The notes: a model not told the origin generated them from the letters alone. A DNA stretch of 64,000 nt from Brevundimonas sp. (GCF_013912065.1 NZ_JACESA010000005.1:155656-219655), one strand, 5' to 3'. Counted from the stretch's first letter, positions 53,594 through 63,059 are shown. Made by a program: numbers and translations.

Positions 53594-53794
53594 TTACTTG
53601 GGCGTGGTCGCCGCACCCGCGACAGCGCCGATCGCGGCGCCGGCGACGGTCGAGCCGGTGTTGCCGCCAACCACCTGGCCGGCGACCGCTCCGCCCAGGG
53701 CGCCGGTGGCGGCGCGTTGTTCCATGGTCTGGCCACACGCGGCCAGCAGGGCCACGGCGCCGATGACGGGGGTCAGTTTCAGCAGGGTCTTCAT
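53594..53794 (-). CDS. Small glycine-zipper lipoprotein
   Basis: 66 residues from the ATG at 53794 (GGAG upstream). The lipoprotein signal (KLTPVIGAVALLAAC, Cys20) is followed by a Gly/Ala-rich double glycine zipper, RAATGALGGAVAGQVVGG and STVAGAAIGAVAGAA. Such zippers form membrane-associated helical hairpins in SmpA/OmlA-like and 17-kDa-antigen-like lipoproteins. It probably sits in the outer membrane; the function is unknown. Terminators on both sides isolate it as a single-gene transcript. Confidence 0.85.
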   Translation of the reverse strand: MKTLLKLTPVIGAVALLAACGQTMEQRAATGALGGAVAGQVVGGNTGSTVAGAAIGAVAGAATTPK

Positions 53795-53844
53795 GAGGTG
53801 TTCTCCAGGGACATCGGGGAAGCGTCGATGGAGACCAAACAAAA

Positions 53845-53874
53845 AGGCCCGCGTCCGGTTCCGGACGCGGGCCT
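53845..53874 (-). terminator. Terminator after ndk
   Basis: A 14-bp stem AGGCCCGCGTCCGG/CCGGACGCGGGCCT with a 2-nt loop, followed on the minus strand by TTTTTG. It ends ndk transcription. Confidence 0.85.
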
Positions 53875-53922
53875 CTATAGCGTTGTTATGCTCGGGACGC
53901 GGTCCCTTGCAACTTGAGCGCC

Positions 53923-54342
53923 TTAGCCGACGATCTGGTCTTCGGTGAAGAACTGCTCGATCTCGAGCTTGGCGTTGTCCTGGCTGTCCGAACCGTGGAC
54001 CGAGTTCTCGCCGATCGAAAGGGCGAATTGCTTGCGGATAGTGCCTTCAGCGGCCTGTTCCGGGTTGGTGGCGCCCATGACTTCACGGTATTTGGCGACG
54101 GCGTTGTCGCCTTCCAGCACCTGAACGACGACCGGTTCGGCGGTCATCTGGTCGACCAGTTCGCCGTAGAACGGACGCTCGGCGTGAACTTCGTAGAATT
54201 TCTTGGCCTGGTCGGTCGACAGCTTGACGCGGCGCTGGGCCACAATGCGCAGGCCGGCGCCTTCGATCACGGCGTTGATCGCGCCGGTCAGGTTGCGGCG
54301 GGTCGCGTCGGGCTTGATGATCGAGAAGGTGCGTTCGGTCAT
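53923..54342 (-). CDS. ndk: Nucleoside diphosphate kinase
   Basis: 139 residues, the standard length. [18 protein letters not shown] is the N-terminal signature, the Kpn-type loop region is [18 protein letters not shown], and the phosphorylated His116 is in [18 protein letters not shown]. It balances NTP and dNTP pools. It is isolated between its own terminator and the toxin-antitoxin pair. Confidence 0.97.
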   Translation of the reverse strand: MTERTFSIIKPDATRRNLTGAINAVIEGAGLRIVAQRRVKLSTDQAKKFYEVHAERPFYGELVDQMTAEPVVVQVLEGDNAVAKYREVMGATNPEQAAEGTIRKQFALSIGENSVHGSDSQDNAKLEIEQFFTEDQIVG

Positions 54343-54417
54343 GGGAATTGACTTCTTGTTAGGGAGAATAAGGTCGCGGGCTTATAGCGACGCCCCGCCC
54401 CCGCGCCAAGCCGTCTT

Positions 54418-54840
54418 TCAGCAGGCGATGGCGCGCACGTGACCGGCGGCGGCGTAGTCGAGAATGGCGCGGTCGCGGGTGGTCAAAGTCAGATCCCCTT
54501 GGCGGGCTTGTGCAACCAGCATCCGGTCGGCCGGATCCTTATGAAAGGGTTCAGGCAGATAGGATGCGGCGAGCGCCGCCTCACCGTCCAACGGCAGTTG
54601 AAGCACTCTGGTACGCTCTGTACTCCGCACCCACCATCCAATTGGATCGGGCCCCAAGCCAAGCGTCGGGCCCGTATGGGTCGAATCCGCTAGTAGTCCA
54701 ATCTCCCACGCCGTCACGGCCGAGACCCAAAGACAACGATCGGCGGCGGCGCGCTCAATCGCATCCATCGCTTCTGAGCGGAGCTTTGCGCCAGTGACGA
54801 TGCGGATGAAGGCGTTGGTATCGAGAAGGATTGCCGTCAT
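54418..54840 (-). CDS. VapC-type PIN-domain toxin
   Basis: 140 residues. The acidic PIN residues are Asp7 (LLDTNAF), Glu46 (AWEIGLL), Asp105 (DPADRMLVA) and Asp123 (TTRD). VapC toxins are Mg-dependent RNases cutting tRNA or rRNA. The gene overlaps the antitoxin stop by four bases (ATGA), the usual antitoxin-first arrangement. The layout and the palindrome upstream point to a functional module. The precise RNA target cannot be read. Confidence 0.9.
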   Translation of the reverse strand: MTAILLDTNAFIRIVTGAKLRSEAMDAIERAAADRCLWVSAVTAWEIGLLADSTHTGPTLGLGPDPIGWWVRSTERTRVLQLPLDGEAALAASYLPEPFHKDPADRMLVAQARQGDLTLTTRDRAILDYAAAGHVRAIAC

Positions 54841-55148
54841 GTGCCGTGTGTCAATCCACGAAGTGGATCGACCACACCGTGAAGCTCAGGATCATAGATC
54901 GGGCCATCAATGTCCAAATCGTCTGGCAGAGTGGTTTCATTCTTCATACAGCCAAAGATGCTGCGAGGATCCCAAGGCTCCGCCACCTCGCCCTTCGGCG
55001 TGATTAACAGGCCAACTTCCTTGCCGCGTTTGGTGATGCGAACCCTGCGAATCTCGCCCGAGTTCACGCGGTCCAGCAGGTCCAGGCACTTGGCCTTGAA
55101 CTCCGTCGCCGTTATGACGACCTCGCCGCTTACAAGATCATACGTCAT
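54837..55148 (-). CDS. Phd/YefM-type antitoxin
   Basis: 103 residues. The N-terminal domain VVITATEFKAKCLDLLDRVNSGEIRRVRITKRGKEVGLLI matches the Phd/YefM DNA-binding fold. The C-terminal tail (about 55-103) is acidic and disordered and should wrap around the toxin. It lies directly upstream of the PIN toxin with a four-base overlap, and its start codon is part of a 28-bp palindromic operator, so autoregulation is likely. Confidence 0.88.
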   Translation of the reverse strand: MTYDLVSGEVVITATEFKAKCLDLLDRVNSGEIRRVRITKRGKEVGLLITPKGEVAEPWDPRSIFGCMKNETTLPDDLDIDGPIYDPELHGVVDPLRGLTHGT

Positions 55149-55175
55149 GACTGGTCATATAGAGATGACCAGTCA
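55148..55175. promoter_or_regulatory. Palindromic operator of the toxin-antitoxin pair
   Basis: Perfect 11-bp arms TGACTGGTCAT and ATGACCAGTCA are separated by 6 bp and overlap the antitoxin start codon. The position fits repression by the antitoxin or the TA complex. It also lies 20 bp before the start of the divergent ABC-F gene. Confidence 0.75.
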
Positions 55176-55195
55176 GAAAGTCCATTGCGCCTCCC

Positions 55196-57082
55196 ATGCT
55201 CCAGATCACCGACCTGACCTTCAACGCCTGGGGCCGCAAATTCCTCGTCGACGCCTCCGTCAGCCTCCCGCCCGGTGCCAAGGTCGGTCTGGTCGGCCGC
55301 AACGGCATCGGCAAGTCGACCCTGTTCAAGCTGATCCTGGGCGAGCTTCACGCCGCCGGCGACGAGATCAGTCTGCCCAAGACCGCCCGCATCGGCTCGG
55401 TCGATCAGGAACACCCGGCCACGCCGGTCAGCGTCATCGACACCATTCTGGAAGCCGACGTCGAACGCCACACCCTGCTGGGCCGGCTGGAGACGGCGCC
55501 CCCCGAGGAGATGGGCGAGATCTGGTCCCGTCTGATCGAGATCGACGCCGACGCGGCCCCCGCCCGCGCCGCCGAAATCCTGGTCGGCCTCGGCTTCGAC
55601 CAGGAGAACCAGGCCCGGCCGATGTCCGAGTTCTCGGGCGGCTGGCGCATGCGCGTCGCCCTGGCCGCCGCCCTGTTCGCCGAGCCGGACATGCTGCTGC
55701 TCGACGAGCCGACCAACTACCTCGACCTGGAAGGCGCCCTGTGGCTGGAGGCCCGCCTGAAGAAATACCCGCACACGGCCCTGATCATCTCCCACGACCG
55801 CGAGATGCTGAACGAGGTCTGCACCCATATCCTGCACCTCGCGAACCACACCCTGACCCTCTACACCGGCAATTACGACGCCTTCGAAAAGGCCCGCGCC
55901 GAAAAGGCCCGGCTGCAGCTGTCGGCCAAGGCGAAACAGGACGCCGAACGCGCCCACCTGCAGTCCTTCGTCGACCGCTTCAAGGCCAAGGCGTCCAAGG
56001 CCGCCCAGGCCCAGTCGCGGATGAAGCGGCTGGAGAAGATGCAGCCCGTGGCCACCACCATCGAGGAGCGCGTCGCCCCCTTCACCCTGCCCTCGCCGCC
56101 ACGCCCCCTGGCGCCGCCGCTGATCCGGCTGGAGCGGGCCAATGTCGGCTATGACGTCGGCAAGCCGATCCTGCGCAATCTGAACCTGCGCATGGATCTG
56201 GACGACCGTATCGGCCTTCTGGGCGTCAACGGCGCCGGCAAGTCGACCTTCGCCAAGATGATCGCCGGCGCCCTGAACGTCTCCGAGGGCGAATTGCACC
56301 GCGACCGCAAGATGCGCGTCGGCTGGTTCCACCAGCACCAGATCGAGGCCATGGACCCGACCGACACGCCGCTGGAGATCATCCGCCGCGCCATGCCGGA
56401 TGCGCCCGAAAGCGCCCGCCGCTCCAAACTGGCCCAGTTCGGCCTGGGCTATGAGAAGCAGGAGACCACGGTCGACAGCCTGTCGGGCGGCGAGCGCGCC
56501 CGCCTGCTGCTGAACATGGTGGCCATGGACGCGCCCCACGTCCTGATCCTCGACGAACCGACCAACCACCTGGACATCGACAGCCGCCGCGCCCTGCTGG
56601 ACGCCCTGAACGACTATTCCGGCGCCGTCATCCTGGTCACCCACGACCGGTCACTGATGGAGATGGTGGCCGACCGCCTGTGGCTGGCCGCCGACGGCAC
56701 GGTGAAGCCCTTCGACGGCGACATGGACGACTACGCCAAGTTCGTCCTCGACCGCGCCAAACAGGCCATCGCCAAGCCCAGCCAGATCAAGAAGGAAGAG
56801 GCGGCGGCTGCGCCGGTTCAGGACAACAAGAACCGAAAGAACGACAAGAGATCAGGGCCTTCGCCCTCGACCCTGCGTCACGCCGTCAAGAAGGCCGAGG
56901 AAAACATGGCCCGCCTGACCGCCGAGATCGCCCGTATCGACGACGACATGGCCACCGCCTCGGTCAATAATCCCAAGGCCCTGGAAGGTCTGACCCGCGC
57001 CCGCGCCAAGACCGAAGCCGACCTCGCCGCCGCCGAGGCCGCCTGGGTCGCCGCCGAGGAAGCGCTCGCCGAGGTCGCCTGA
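55196..57082 (+). CDS. ABC-F family ATP-binding protein
   Basis: 628 residues with two ABC cassettes and no membrane segment. Walker A motifs are GLVGRNGIGKST (N) and GLLGVNGAGKST (C); signatures are FSGGWRMRVALA and LSGGERARLLL; Walker B motifs are LLLDEPTNYLDLE and LILDEPTNHLDI. A linker of charged helices (AEKARLQLSAKAKQDAERAHLQ) joins them, and a C-terminal coiled coil (VKKAEENMARLTAEIARIDDD) completes the protein. ABC-F proteins act on the ribosome E site to relieve stalling; this one most resembles YheS or Uup. It overlaps the next gene by one base. Confidence 0.92.
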   Translation: MLQITDLTFNAWGRKFLVDASVSLPPGAKVGLVGRNGIGKSTLFKLILGELHAAGDEISLPKTARIGSVDQEHPATPVSVIDTILEADVERHTLLGRLETAPPEEMGEIWSRLIEIDADAAPARAAEILVGLGFDQENQARPMSEFSGGWRMRVALAAALFAEPDMLLLDEPTNYLDLEGALWLEARLKKYPHTALIISHDREMLNEVCTHILHLANHTLTLYTGNYDAFEKARAEKARLQLSAKAKQDAERAHLQSFVDRFKAKASKAAQAQSRMKRLEKMQPVATTIEERVAPFTLPSPPRPLAPPLIRLERANVGYDVGKPILRNLNLRMDLDDRIGLLGVNGAGKSTFAKMIAGALNVSEGELHRDRKMRVGWFHQHQIEAMDPTDTPLEIIRRAMPDAPESARRSKLAQFGLGYEKQETTVDSLSGGERARLLLNMVAMDAPHVLILDEPTNHLDIDSRRALLDALNDYSGAVILVTHDRSLMEMVADRLWLAADGTVKPFDGDMDDYAKFVLDRAKQAIAKPSQIKKEEAAAAPVQDNKNRKNDKRSGPSPSTLRHAVKKAEENMARLTAEIARIDDDMATASVNNPKALEGLTRARAKTEADLAAAEAAWVAAEEALAEVA

Positions 57083-57336
57083 TGATCAAGCCGATCGAAT
57101 TCTCCAAGGAAGAACGCACCGCCGCCACGGCCAGACTGCGCGACTATTTCAGCCGCGAACTGGATCAGGATCTGGGCCAGCTCCCGGCCGAGATGCTGCT
57201 GGACTTCATCGGCAAGGAGATCGGCGGCGTCTTCTACAATCGCGGCGTCCACGACGCCCAGCAGCTGGTCCAGCAAAAGGCCGAAGACATCGTCGAGGCC
57301 CTCTACGGCCTGGAGCGCGCCACGCCCACGCGCTGA
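57082..57336 (+). CDS. DUF2164 small protein
   Basis: 84 residues starting in the ABC-F stop (TGATG). It reads KPIEFSKEERTAATARLRDYFSRELDQDLGQLPAEMLLDFIGKEIGGVFYNRGVHDAQ, matching the DUF2164 pattern with its YNxGvxDA motif. No signal or membrane part is present. The function is not known; translational coupling to the ABC-F ATPase suggests a shared role, although this is inference only. Confidence 0.87.
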   Translation: MIKPIEFSKEERTAATARLRDYFSRELDQDLGQLPAEMLLDFIGKEIGGVFYNRGVHDAQQLVQQKAEDIVEALYGLERATPTR

Positions 57337-57348
57337 ACTCGCCGACCT

Positions 57349-58095
57349 TCAGTTCGTCCGTTCGTTCAGGGACGCCAGGTGGTCGGCGCCGCGAACCTCG
57401 CGCCCCTGTTCCTTCCGCTCGCTGTAGCGATCCACCAGATGGTCCGCCTTGCCGCGCGTCAGCAGGGTGAACTTGACCAGTTCCTCCATCACGTCCACCA
57501 GCCGGTCGTAGTAAGGCGACGGCTTCATGCGGCCGTCGTCGTCGAATTCCTGATAGGCCTTGGCCACGCTGGACTGGTTGGGAATAGTGATCATTCGCAT
57601 CCATCGGCCGAGAATACGCAGCGCGTTCACGGTGTTGAAACTCTGCGAGCCCGCGTTCACCTGCATCACCGCCAGGGTGCGGCCCTGGGTGGGCCGGATC
57701 CCACCCATGTTCAGCGGCAGGTGATCGATCTGGAGCTTCATGACGCCCGAGATCTGCCCGTGGCGTTCGGGGCTGCACCAGACCATGCCCTCCGACCACA
57801 GGGCGTGTTCACGCAGTTCATGGACGGCGGGGTGATCATCCCCCTCGATCAGATCCGTCAGGGGCAGATCGGACGGATCGAAGATGCGGGTTTCGCACCC
57901 CATCAGCCGCAGTAGCCGCGCCGCCTCCTCCACGCAAAGACGGGAATAGGACCGCGCCCGCAGCGAACCGTAGAGCAGCAGGATGCGCGGCGGATGATCC
58001 GCAGACCCCAGCCCCAGGGCCGGCGCATGCTCCAGGAAGGCCGGATCGAGCGCGGGAAATCGATCAGGCTCGGGCAAGACGCGAAGGCGGCTCAT
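57349..58095 (-). CDS. arsH: Organoarsenical oxidase ArsH
   Basis: 248 residues. The flavodoxin-like fold carries the FMN-binding loop [23 protein letters not shown] and [19 protein letters not shown], with [37 protein letters not shown] being highly characteristic of ArsH. It oxidises trivalent organoarsenicals and is also an NADPH-FMN reductase. It overlaps the ACR3 gene by four bases and ends the ars operon. Confidence 0.96.
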   Translation of the reverse strand: MSRLRVLPEPDRFPALDPAFLEHAPALGLGSADHPPRILLLYGSLRARSYSRLCVEEAARLLRLMGCETRIFDPSDLPLTDLIEGDDHPAVHELREHALWSEGMVWCSPERHGQISGVMKLQIDHLPLNMGGIRPTQGRTLAVMQVNAGSQSFNTVNALRILGRWMRMITIPNQSSVAKAYQEFDDDGRMKPSPYYDRLVDVMEELVKFTLLTRGKADHLVDRYSERKEQGREVRGADHLASLNERTN

Positions 58096-59162
58096 GCCCC
58101 CTCATCCGCCGGCGCGGTCGCCGGGAAATATCGGCGGCCCAGCCACAGCGCGACCGACACCAGCATCACCAGCACCGGCACCTCCACCAAGGGGCCGATC
58201 ACCGTGGCGAAGGCCACCGGCGAGGCCAGGCCAAACGCCGCGATCGCCACCGCGATGGCCAGTTCGAAATTGTTCGAGGCGGCGGTGAAGGCCAGGGCGG
58301 TGGTGCGCGGATAGTCCACCTCGATCAGCCTGCCCATCAGGAAGCTGACCACGAACATGATGAGGAAATACAGCGCCAGCGGCACGGCGATGCGCAGGGC
58401 GTCCAGCGGCAGGGCCAGCACGTCGGCGCCCTTGAGGCTGAACATGGCGACGATGGTGAACAGCAGCGCGATCAGGGTGATCGGCGCGATCCGGTCCAGC
58501 ACCCGCCGTTGATAGCCCTCCTCTCCCATGCGCGGGATCAGAATGCGTCGCGTCAGAAAACCGCCCAGAAACGGTAGACCCAGATAGATCAGCACGGCTC
58601 CGGCTATAGTCCAGAAGGACACGTCGATGACGCTGCCCTCCAGGCCGAACAGGGGCGGCAGGACGGTCAGGAACAGCCAGGCATAGACGCTGAAGAAGGC
58701 GATCTGGAATATCGAGTTGAAGGCCACCAGCCCCGCCACATACTGGCTGTCGCCCTTGGCCAGTTGGTTCCACACCAGCACCATGGCGATACAGCGCGCC
58801 AGACCGATCAGGATCAGCCCCGTCATATAGGCGGGCTCGTCGCGCAGGAAGATCACCGCCAGGCCGAACATCAGCACCGGCCCCAGGACCCAGTTCTGGA
58901 ACAGGGACAGGGCCAGCACCCGCTTGTCCGCGAATACCCGGTGCAGTTCCTCGTATTTCACCCGCGCCAGCGGCGGATACATCATCAGGATCAGGCCGAT
59001 GGCGATGGGAATGTTCGTCGTGCCGATCGACAGCCCGTCGAGGAATTGCGGCAGGCTCGGAACGGCCACTCCCAGGAAAACGCCCCCCGCCATAGCCGCG
59101 AAAATCCAGAGAGTCAGCCAGCGGTCGAGGAAGGAAAGACGGCGGCCGGGCGTGGCGCTCAC
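58092..59162 (-). CDS. acr3: ACR3-type arsenite efflux permease
   Basis: 356 residues from a GTG at 59162, overlapping the arsC stop by four bases (GTGA); the longer frame upstream is arsC sequence. Ten membrane helices are visible. The conserved Cys124 in [20 protein letters not shown], and the late Glu in [13 protein letters not shown], are those of ACR3 transporters. [17 protein letters not shown] is also typical. It expels arsenite by proton motive force after ArsC reduces arsenate. In many annotations it would be called ArsB. Confidence 0.95.
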   Translation of the reverse strand: MSATPGRRLSFLDRWLTLWIFAAMAGGVFLGVAVPSLPQFLDGLSIGTTNIPIAIGLILMMYPPLARVKYEELHRVFADKRVLALSLFQNWVLGPVLMFGLAVIFLRDEPAYMTGLILIGLARCIAMVLVWNQLAKGDSQYVAGLVAFNSIFQIAFFSVYAWLFLTVLPPLFGLEGSVIDVSFWTIAGAVLIYLGLPFLGGFLTRRILIPRMGEEGYQRRVLDRIAPITLIALLFTIVAMFSLKGADVLALPLDALRIAVPLALYFLIMFVVSFLMGRLIEVDYPRTTALAFTAASNNFELAIAVAIAAFGLASPVAFATVIGPLVEVPVLVMLVSVALWLGRRYFPATAPADEGA

Positions 59163-59581
59163 TCGGGCCTCCGGCCGTCGGCGTCGATCACCACTTCGCC
59201 ATCCTCTTTCGTGAACGCGCCCAGCGCCCCCTCCGGCAGCAGGTCCAGCACCGCTTCCGAAGGACGGCACAGTTTGACGCCCAGCGGCGACACCACCACC
59301 GGCCGGTTCATCAGGATCGGGTGCGCCGCGATGGCGTCCAGCAACTGATCGTCCGTCAAGGACGGATCGCCCAGCCCGAGTTCGGCAAAGGGCGTCCCCT
59401 TCTCGCGCAGCAGATCGCGCACAGCGACGCCCGCGCGCTGGGCCAGTTGCGCCACCATCGTCCGCGACGGCGGGGAGTTCAGATATTCGATCACATGCGG
59501 CTCGATCCCCGCATGGCGGATAAGCGCCAGCGTATTGCGCGAGGTGCCGCAGGCCGGGTTGTGATAGATGACGATGTCCAT
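59159..59581 (-). CDS. arsC: Glutaredoxin-linked arsenate reductase ArsC
   Basis: 140 residues from the ATG at 59581. [24 protein letters not shown] holds the catalytic Cys11 in the [11 protein letters not shown] motif, and the Arg residues in [11 protein letters not shown] and LCRPSEAV bind arsenate. This is the E. coli plasmid R773 ArsC type, using glutathione and glutaredoxin. It lies 8 bp after arsR and overlaps acr3. Confidence 0.95.
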   Translation of the reverse strand: MDIVIYHNPACGTSRNTLALIRHAGIEPHVIEYLNSPPSRTMVAQLAQRAGVAVRDLLREKGTPFAELGLGDPSLTDDQLLDAIAAHPILMNRPVVVSPLGVKLCRPSEAVLDLLPEGALGAFTKEDGEVVIDADGRRPE

Positions 59582-59589
59582 GGCGCGCC

Positions 59590-59919
59590 CTAGCAGCAGG
59601 TCAGTTCGGCGAGCAGCGGCTCGCACAATTCGGATCGGCCCTGGCAGCAGTCCTTCAACAGGAAGACGATCAAGCCCCGCATCCGCTCAAGATCGACCCG
59701 ATAGATGATCGACCGGCTATGGCGTTCGGCCGTGATCAGCTTCGCCCGCGTAAGAACGCCGAGATGGGCCGACATGGTGTTGGCGGGCACAGCCAGCGCC
59801 TGCGCTATTTCCCCGGCGGGAAGACCATCCGGTTCGTGTCGCACCAGAAGCCGGAAAGCCTCCATCCGCGTCGACTGGGCAAGGGCGGCGAATGCGAGAA
59901 TTGCTTCTTCGTTTTCCAT
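59590..59919 (-). CDS. arsR: Arsenic-responsive repressor ArsR
   Basis: 109 residues from the ATG at 59919; 16 extra upstream codons are possible but unsupported. The winged helix is [45 protein letters not shown]. The metal site is C-terminal: Cys91-Cys92 and Cys99 in [10 protein letters not shown], plus a terminal CC pair. This matches ArsR repressors of the Acidithiobacillus type rather than the helix-alpha3 CVC type. It heads the arsR-arsC-acr3-arsH operon. Confidence 0.93.
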   Translation of the reverse strand: MENEEAILAFAALAQSTRMEAFRLLVRHEPDGLPAGEIAQALAVPANTMSAHLGVLTRAKLITAERHSRSIIYRVDLERMRGLIVFLLKDCCQGRSELCEPLLAELTCC

Positions 59920-59937
59920 ATTTCCGAGATAATGGAA
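59914..59937. promoter_or_regulatory. Candidate ArsR operator
   Basis: TTCCAT and ATGGAA form an inverted repeat with 12 bp between them. It overlaps the arsR start codon in a locally AT-rich region. Confidence 0.4.
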
Positions 59938-59980
59938 TAAAACAGCGAAGCAAGCGCTTTCCCGCATCCGCCTACCCCCG

Positions 59981-60352
59981 TCAGGGCTTCATGCGAACAT
60001 CAAAGCCGCCGCTTTCACCCGCCTCGATCCGCCTGACACACACGTCCCCCGTGGAGGGGAAGGGGCAGGCGAAACGGCTATCGTCGAAACTCAGTTCGAC
60101 AGGGCCTTCAGCGGTCGCCTGATACTCGCACCGCCCGCTGACGATACTCCGTGAGGCGATGACTTCGAGACGGTCCCGCCGCCCCTCTATGTCGCGCTCC
60201 AGGGTGCGTCCATCCACACGCTGCAAAGTGCAGTGCGCCGTCCATCCTGCGGCTCCCTTGCCTCGCAGAGCAAAGAACGCCGCCTGTTGTGTTTGAGCGA
60301 ACGCCGCCGTTGCGACGAGACCGAGCGCGAGCCCGGCAATGATCGTCCTCAT
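59981..60352 (-). CDS. Small exported protein, probably Pho-regulated
   Basis: 123 residues, start preceded by GGGAGGT. A signal peptide ending AFAQ is followed by a compact domain with paired cysteines (HCTLQRVDGRTLERDIEG, then GRCEYQATAEGPVELSFDDSRFACPFPSTGDVCVRRIEA). Four mature Cys suggest disulfides. No family is recognised. A three-half-site Pho box with a matching -10 sits 74 bp upstream, so the product is likely made under phosphate limitation in the periplasm. Confidence 0.78.
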   Translation of the reverse strand: MRTIIAGLALGLVATAAFAQTQQAAFFALRGKGAAGWTAHCTLQRVDGRTLERDIEGRRDRLEVIASRSIVSGRCEYQATAEGPVELSFDDSRFACPFPSTGDVCVRRIEAGESGGFDVRMKP

Positions 60353-60408
60353 GATGACCTCCCACCATTCACGGGCAGAAGCACCCGTATTTCCAGAATG
60401 GTGGAATC

Positions 60409-60454
60409 ATTAATAATCTCGCCAGACGACAAATCGCCGACAGAAAAATGACAG
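60409..60454 (-). promoter_or_regulatory. Pho box and -10 element
   Basis: On the minus strand three half-sites, CTGTCAT, CTGTCGG and TTGTCGT, are spaced exactly 11 bp apart (60454 down to 60426). TATTAAT (60415-60409) follows 10 bp later in the -10 position expected of PhoB-activated promoters, where the Pho box replaces the -35. Confidence 0.8.
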
Positions 60455-60569
60455 CGGCGCGGGTTTCGTCGATGATAACACCCACCGGCTTGCCGGAGGA
60501 TTTCCGGCAGCAGGGCCGCCTTCACCAAGGAGGACGGAGAACCTCCGCCGATTAACGCCGCCTTCGCCC

Positions 60570-63059
60570 TCACGCCGGGCAGCGCGTCTCCGTCTGGCTG
60601 GAGTCCAGCTTGATCTCCGACACCGACACCGTCAGCGTGCCGCTGGTCGCCATGTGGAACGGGACCTCGACTCGCGACAGGTCGCCGCCATCGGTGCGGA
60701 AACAGGTCAGGGGGATGCGAGCCTCGCGCCATTGACCGACCGGGGCCGACCGCAGCAGGCCGGTCAGGTCGGTTGCTCCGCCACCCAGCAGGAAGCGCAC
60801 GGGCTCCGACGGCGCGGCGTCCACGCGATAGCGGAAGCCCAGCGCCACCGCCCCATTGGCCTGGCGCGTCAGATCGACGGGCGTGCCCCAGATCTCGACG
60901 CTGGCCGGCCCCTCGCCGGCGAAGACGAACTGCTGGCCGCTTTCCTGGGCCAGGTCGTCGATCGGGCGCGAGGCGACGCCGCCGCGCGGGCTGGACGAGA
61001 CCTTGGCCGTGCCGGGCCGGGTCTGGCCTCCGGCGTCGTTCAGCAGCAGGCTCCACGGCGAGACGAACCGCCCGTCGACGAAATAGCGATCCAGATTGGT
61101 CGCCTCGGCCGAGACGCCGCTATCTTCCGACAGCATCCCGACCCGTGCCGGCGCGGCGTAGGTCAGGCCGTATCCATAGGCGAACTGGGGATCATAACCG
61201 GGCTGGCCGTGGTTCAGCGGCGTCCCGGTCGCATCCTTGGGCCAGCTGAACGACAGTTTGCCGTGGAAGTCGTTGCGCGGTTTGCCGTCGGGCCCGCCCA
61301 CCAGGATGTCGGCGACCCCGCCGCCCTCGGTGCCCGGCAGCCAGGCGGCGACGAAGGCGTCCGACTGGTTGATCTCCGGGTTGGTCCACATCGGCCGCCC
61401 GGACAGGAAGACCGACACGGTCGGAATCCCCGCCGCCTTCAGCCGCTTCAGCGTCTCCAGCGGCGCATCGGGCACATAGTCCAGATTGTCCACATCGCCC
61501 TGGAACTCGGCATAGGGGGTCTCGCCGAAGACGACGATGGCCACGTCCGGCTTCTGGGTGAACGACCCGTCGGCGCTCAGGGTGGCGCTGCCGCCCCCGG
61601 CCTTCACCGCCTCCTCGATCCCGCCCCAGATCGACTGGCCCTGGGGGAAGTCGGCGTTGGAATTGCCCGTCCCCTGCCAGCTCAGGGTCCATCCGCCCGA
61701 GGCCTGACCGATATCGTCGGCCGCCGTTCCGGCCACCAGCACCCGGGCATCGGCCCGGACCGGCAGGACGCCGTCGTTCTTCAGCAGCACCAGCGACTTG
61801 CGCACCGCCTCGCGGGCCAGGGCGCGGTGGGCGGGCGAGGCCAGTTCCTCGAACCGGCCCTCCATCGGCCGCGCCGGTTCGAACAGGCCGGTCTTGACCT
61901 TGGCGACCAGGATGCGGCGTACCGCCTCGTTCACCCGCGCCATCGGGATTTCGCCCGACTTCGCCTGGGCCAGGGTCGAGGCGTACAGCGGCTTCCAGCT
62001 GTCGGGCGCCATCAGCATGTCGATGCCCGAATTCACCGCCAGGGCGCAGCTCTCATTGGTGCAGCCCGGCAGTTGCCCATGGGCGTTCCAGTCGGACACC
62101 ACAAACCCCTTGAACCCCAGCGGCCCGCGCAGCACGTCGGTCAGCAGGGTCGGATTGCCCGAGTGTTTGACCCCGTTCCAGCCCGAGAAACTGGCCATGA
62201 TCGACAGCACGCCCGCATCGATGGCCTGAACATAGCCGCCCAGATGGACGTCGATCAGCTCCTGCTCGGTCCCCCGGAAATCGCCCTGATCCTCGCCCTC
62301 GAAGGTGCCGCCGTCGGCCAGGAAATGTTTCGCCGATCCGGCGATATGGCCAGGCGCCAGCGGGCGGCCCGGTTGCAGTTCGCCCTGCAGCCCCAGGGTC
62401 ATCGGCCCGGCGTAGGACCGCTGGACCTCCGGGTCCTCGGCATAGCCCTCATAGGCGCGGCCCCAGCGGTCGTCGCGCGGCACGGCCAGGGTCGGGCCGA
62501 AGGTCCATTCCGCCCCCGTGACCGCCACCTCCATCGCCGTCGCCGCCCCGATCCGCCGGATCAGGTCGGGATCGCGCGCGGCGCCCAGGCCGATATTGTG
62601 CGGGAAGATGGTCGCGCCGGGGACGTTGTTGTGCCCGTGCACGGCGTCGATGCCATAGATCAGCGGGATCACCGTTCCGCCGCGCGCTTCGTTGGCCGCG
62701 CGGAAGGCGCGGGCCAGGTCCAGCCACTTCTGCGCCGTCGCCTTGTCGTCGCCCCACGGACCCGAACTGCCGCCCGCCAGGATGGAGCCCAGCGGATAGG
62801 TCTTCAGATCGTCCGGCGTGATCGAGCCGATGTCGGCCTGGATCAGCTGACCGACCTTCTCCTCCAGCGTCATCTTGGCCATCAGTTCGGCGACGAAGGC
62901 CTCGGTCCGCGCGTCGCTGATCGCCGCCGGCGTCGCCGCCTGGGGCCAAAGCGCCGGGTTGGCGCGCGCCGCCTCGGGAACCTCGGCCGTCTGGGCCAGG
63001 GCTGGGGCGCCGCCGCTCACGGCCAGAGCCAGAACCATCAGGGAAACAGTCGCGCGCAT
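60570..63059 (-). CDS. Exported glycoside hydrolase family 3 (beta-glucosidase)
   Basis: 829 residues from the ATG at 63059 (GAGGAAA upstream). A signal peptide ending ALAQ is followed by the GH3 (beta/alpha)8 domain: IPLIYGIDAVHGHNN, SAKHFLADGGT (Lys244-His245), and the nucleophile Asp323 in GFVVSDWNAHG. The second alpha/beta domain (VLVAGTAADDIGQASGGWTLSWQG) is complete. The C-terminal 150 residues fit an ExoP-type galactose-binding-like domain (RFLLGGGATDLTGLL, then VPFHMATSGTLTVSVSEIKL). It would cleave glucosides or beta-oligoglucans in the periplasm and may complement the glycan locus at 26-38 kb. A LacI-type palindrome lies upstream. Confidence 0.92.
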   Translation of the reverse strand: MRATVSLMVLALAVSGGAPALAQTAEVPEAARANPALWPQAATPAAISDARTEAFVAELMAKMTLEEKVGQLIQADIGSITPDDLKTYPLGSILAGGSSGPWGDDKATAQKWLDLARAFRAANEARGGTVIPLIYGIDAVHGHNNVPGATIFPHNIGLGAARDPDLIRRIGAATAMEVAVTGAEWTFGPTLAVPRDDRWGRAYEGYAEDPEVQRSYAGPMTLGLQGELQPGRPLAPGHIAGSAKHFLADGGTFEGEDQGDFRGTEQELIDVHLGGYVQAIDAGVLSIMASFSGWNGVKHSGNPTLLTDVLRGPLGFKGFVVSDWNAHGQLPGCTNESCALAVNSGIDMLMAPDSWKPLYASTLAQAKSGEIPMARVNEAVRRILVAKVKTGLFEPARPMEGRFEELASPAHRALAREAVRKSLVLLKNDGVLPVRADARVLVAGTAADDIGQASGGWTLSWQGTGNSNADFPQGQSIWGGIEEAVKAGGGSATLSADGSFTQKPDVAIVVFGETPYAEFQGDVDNLDYVPDAPLETLKRLKAAGIPTVSVFLSGRPMWTNPEINQSDAFVAAWLPGTEGGGVADILVGGPDGKPRNDFHGKLSFSWPKDATGTPLNHGQPGYDPQFAYGYGLTYAAPARVGMLSEDSGVSAEATNLDRYFVDGRFVSPWSLLLNDAGGQTRPGTAKVSSSPRGGVASRPIDDLAQESGQQFVFAGEGPASVEIWGTPVDLTRQANGAVALGFRYRVDAAPSEPVRFLLGGGATDLTGLLRSAPVGQWREARIPLTCFRTDGGDLSRVEVPFHMATSGTLTVSVSEIKLDSSQTETRCPA

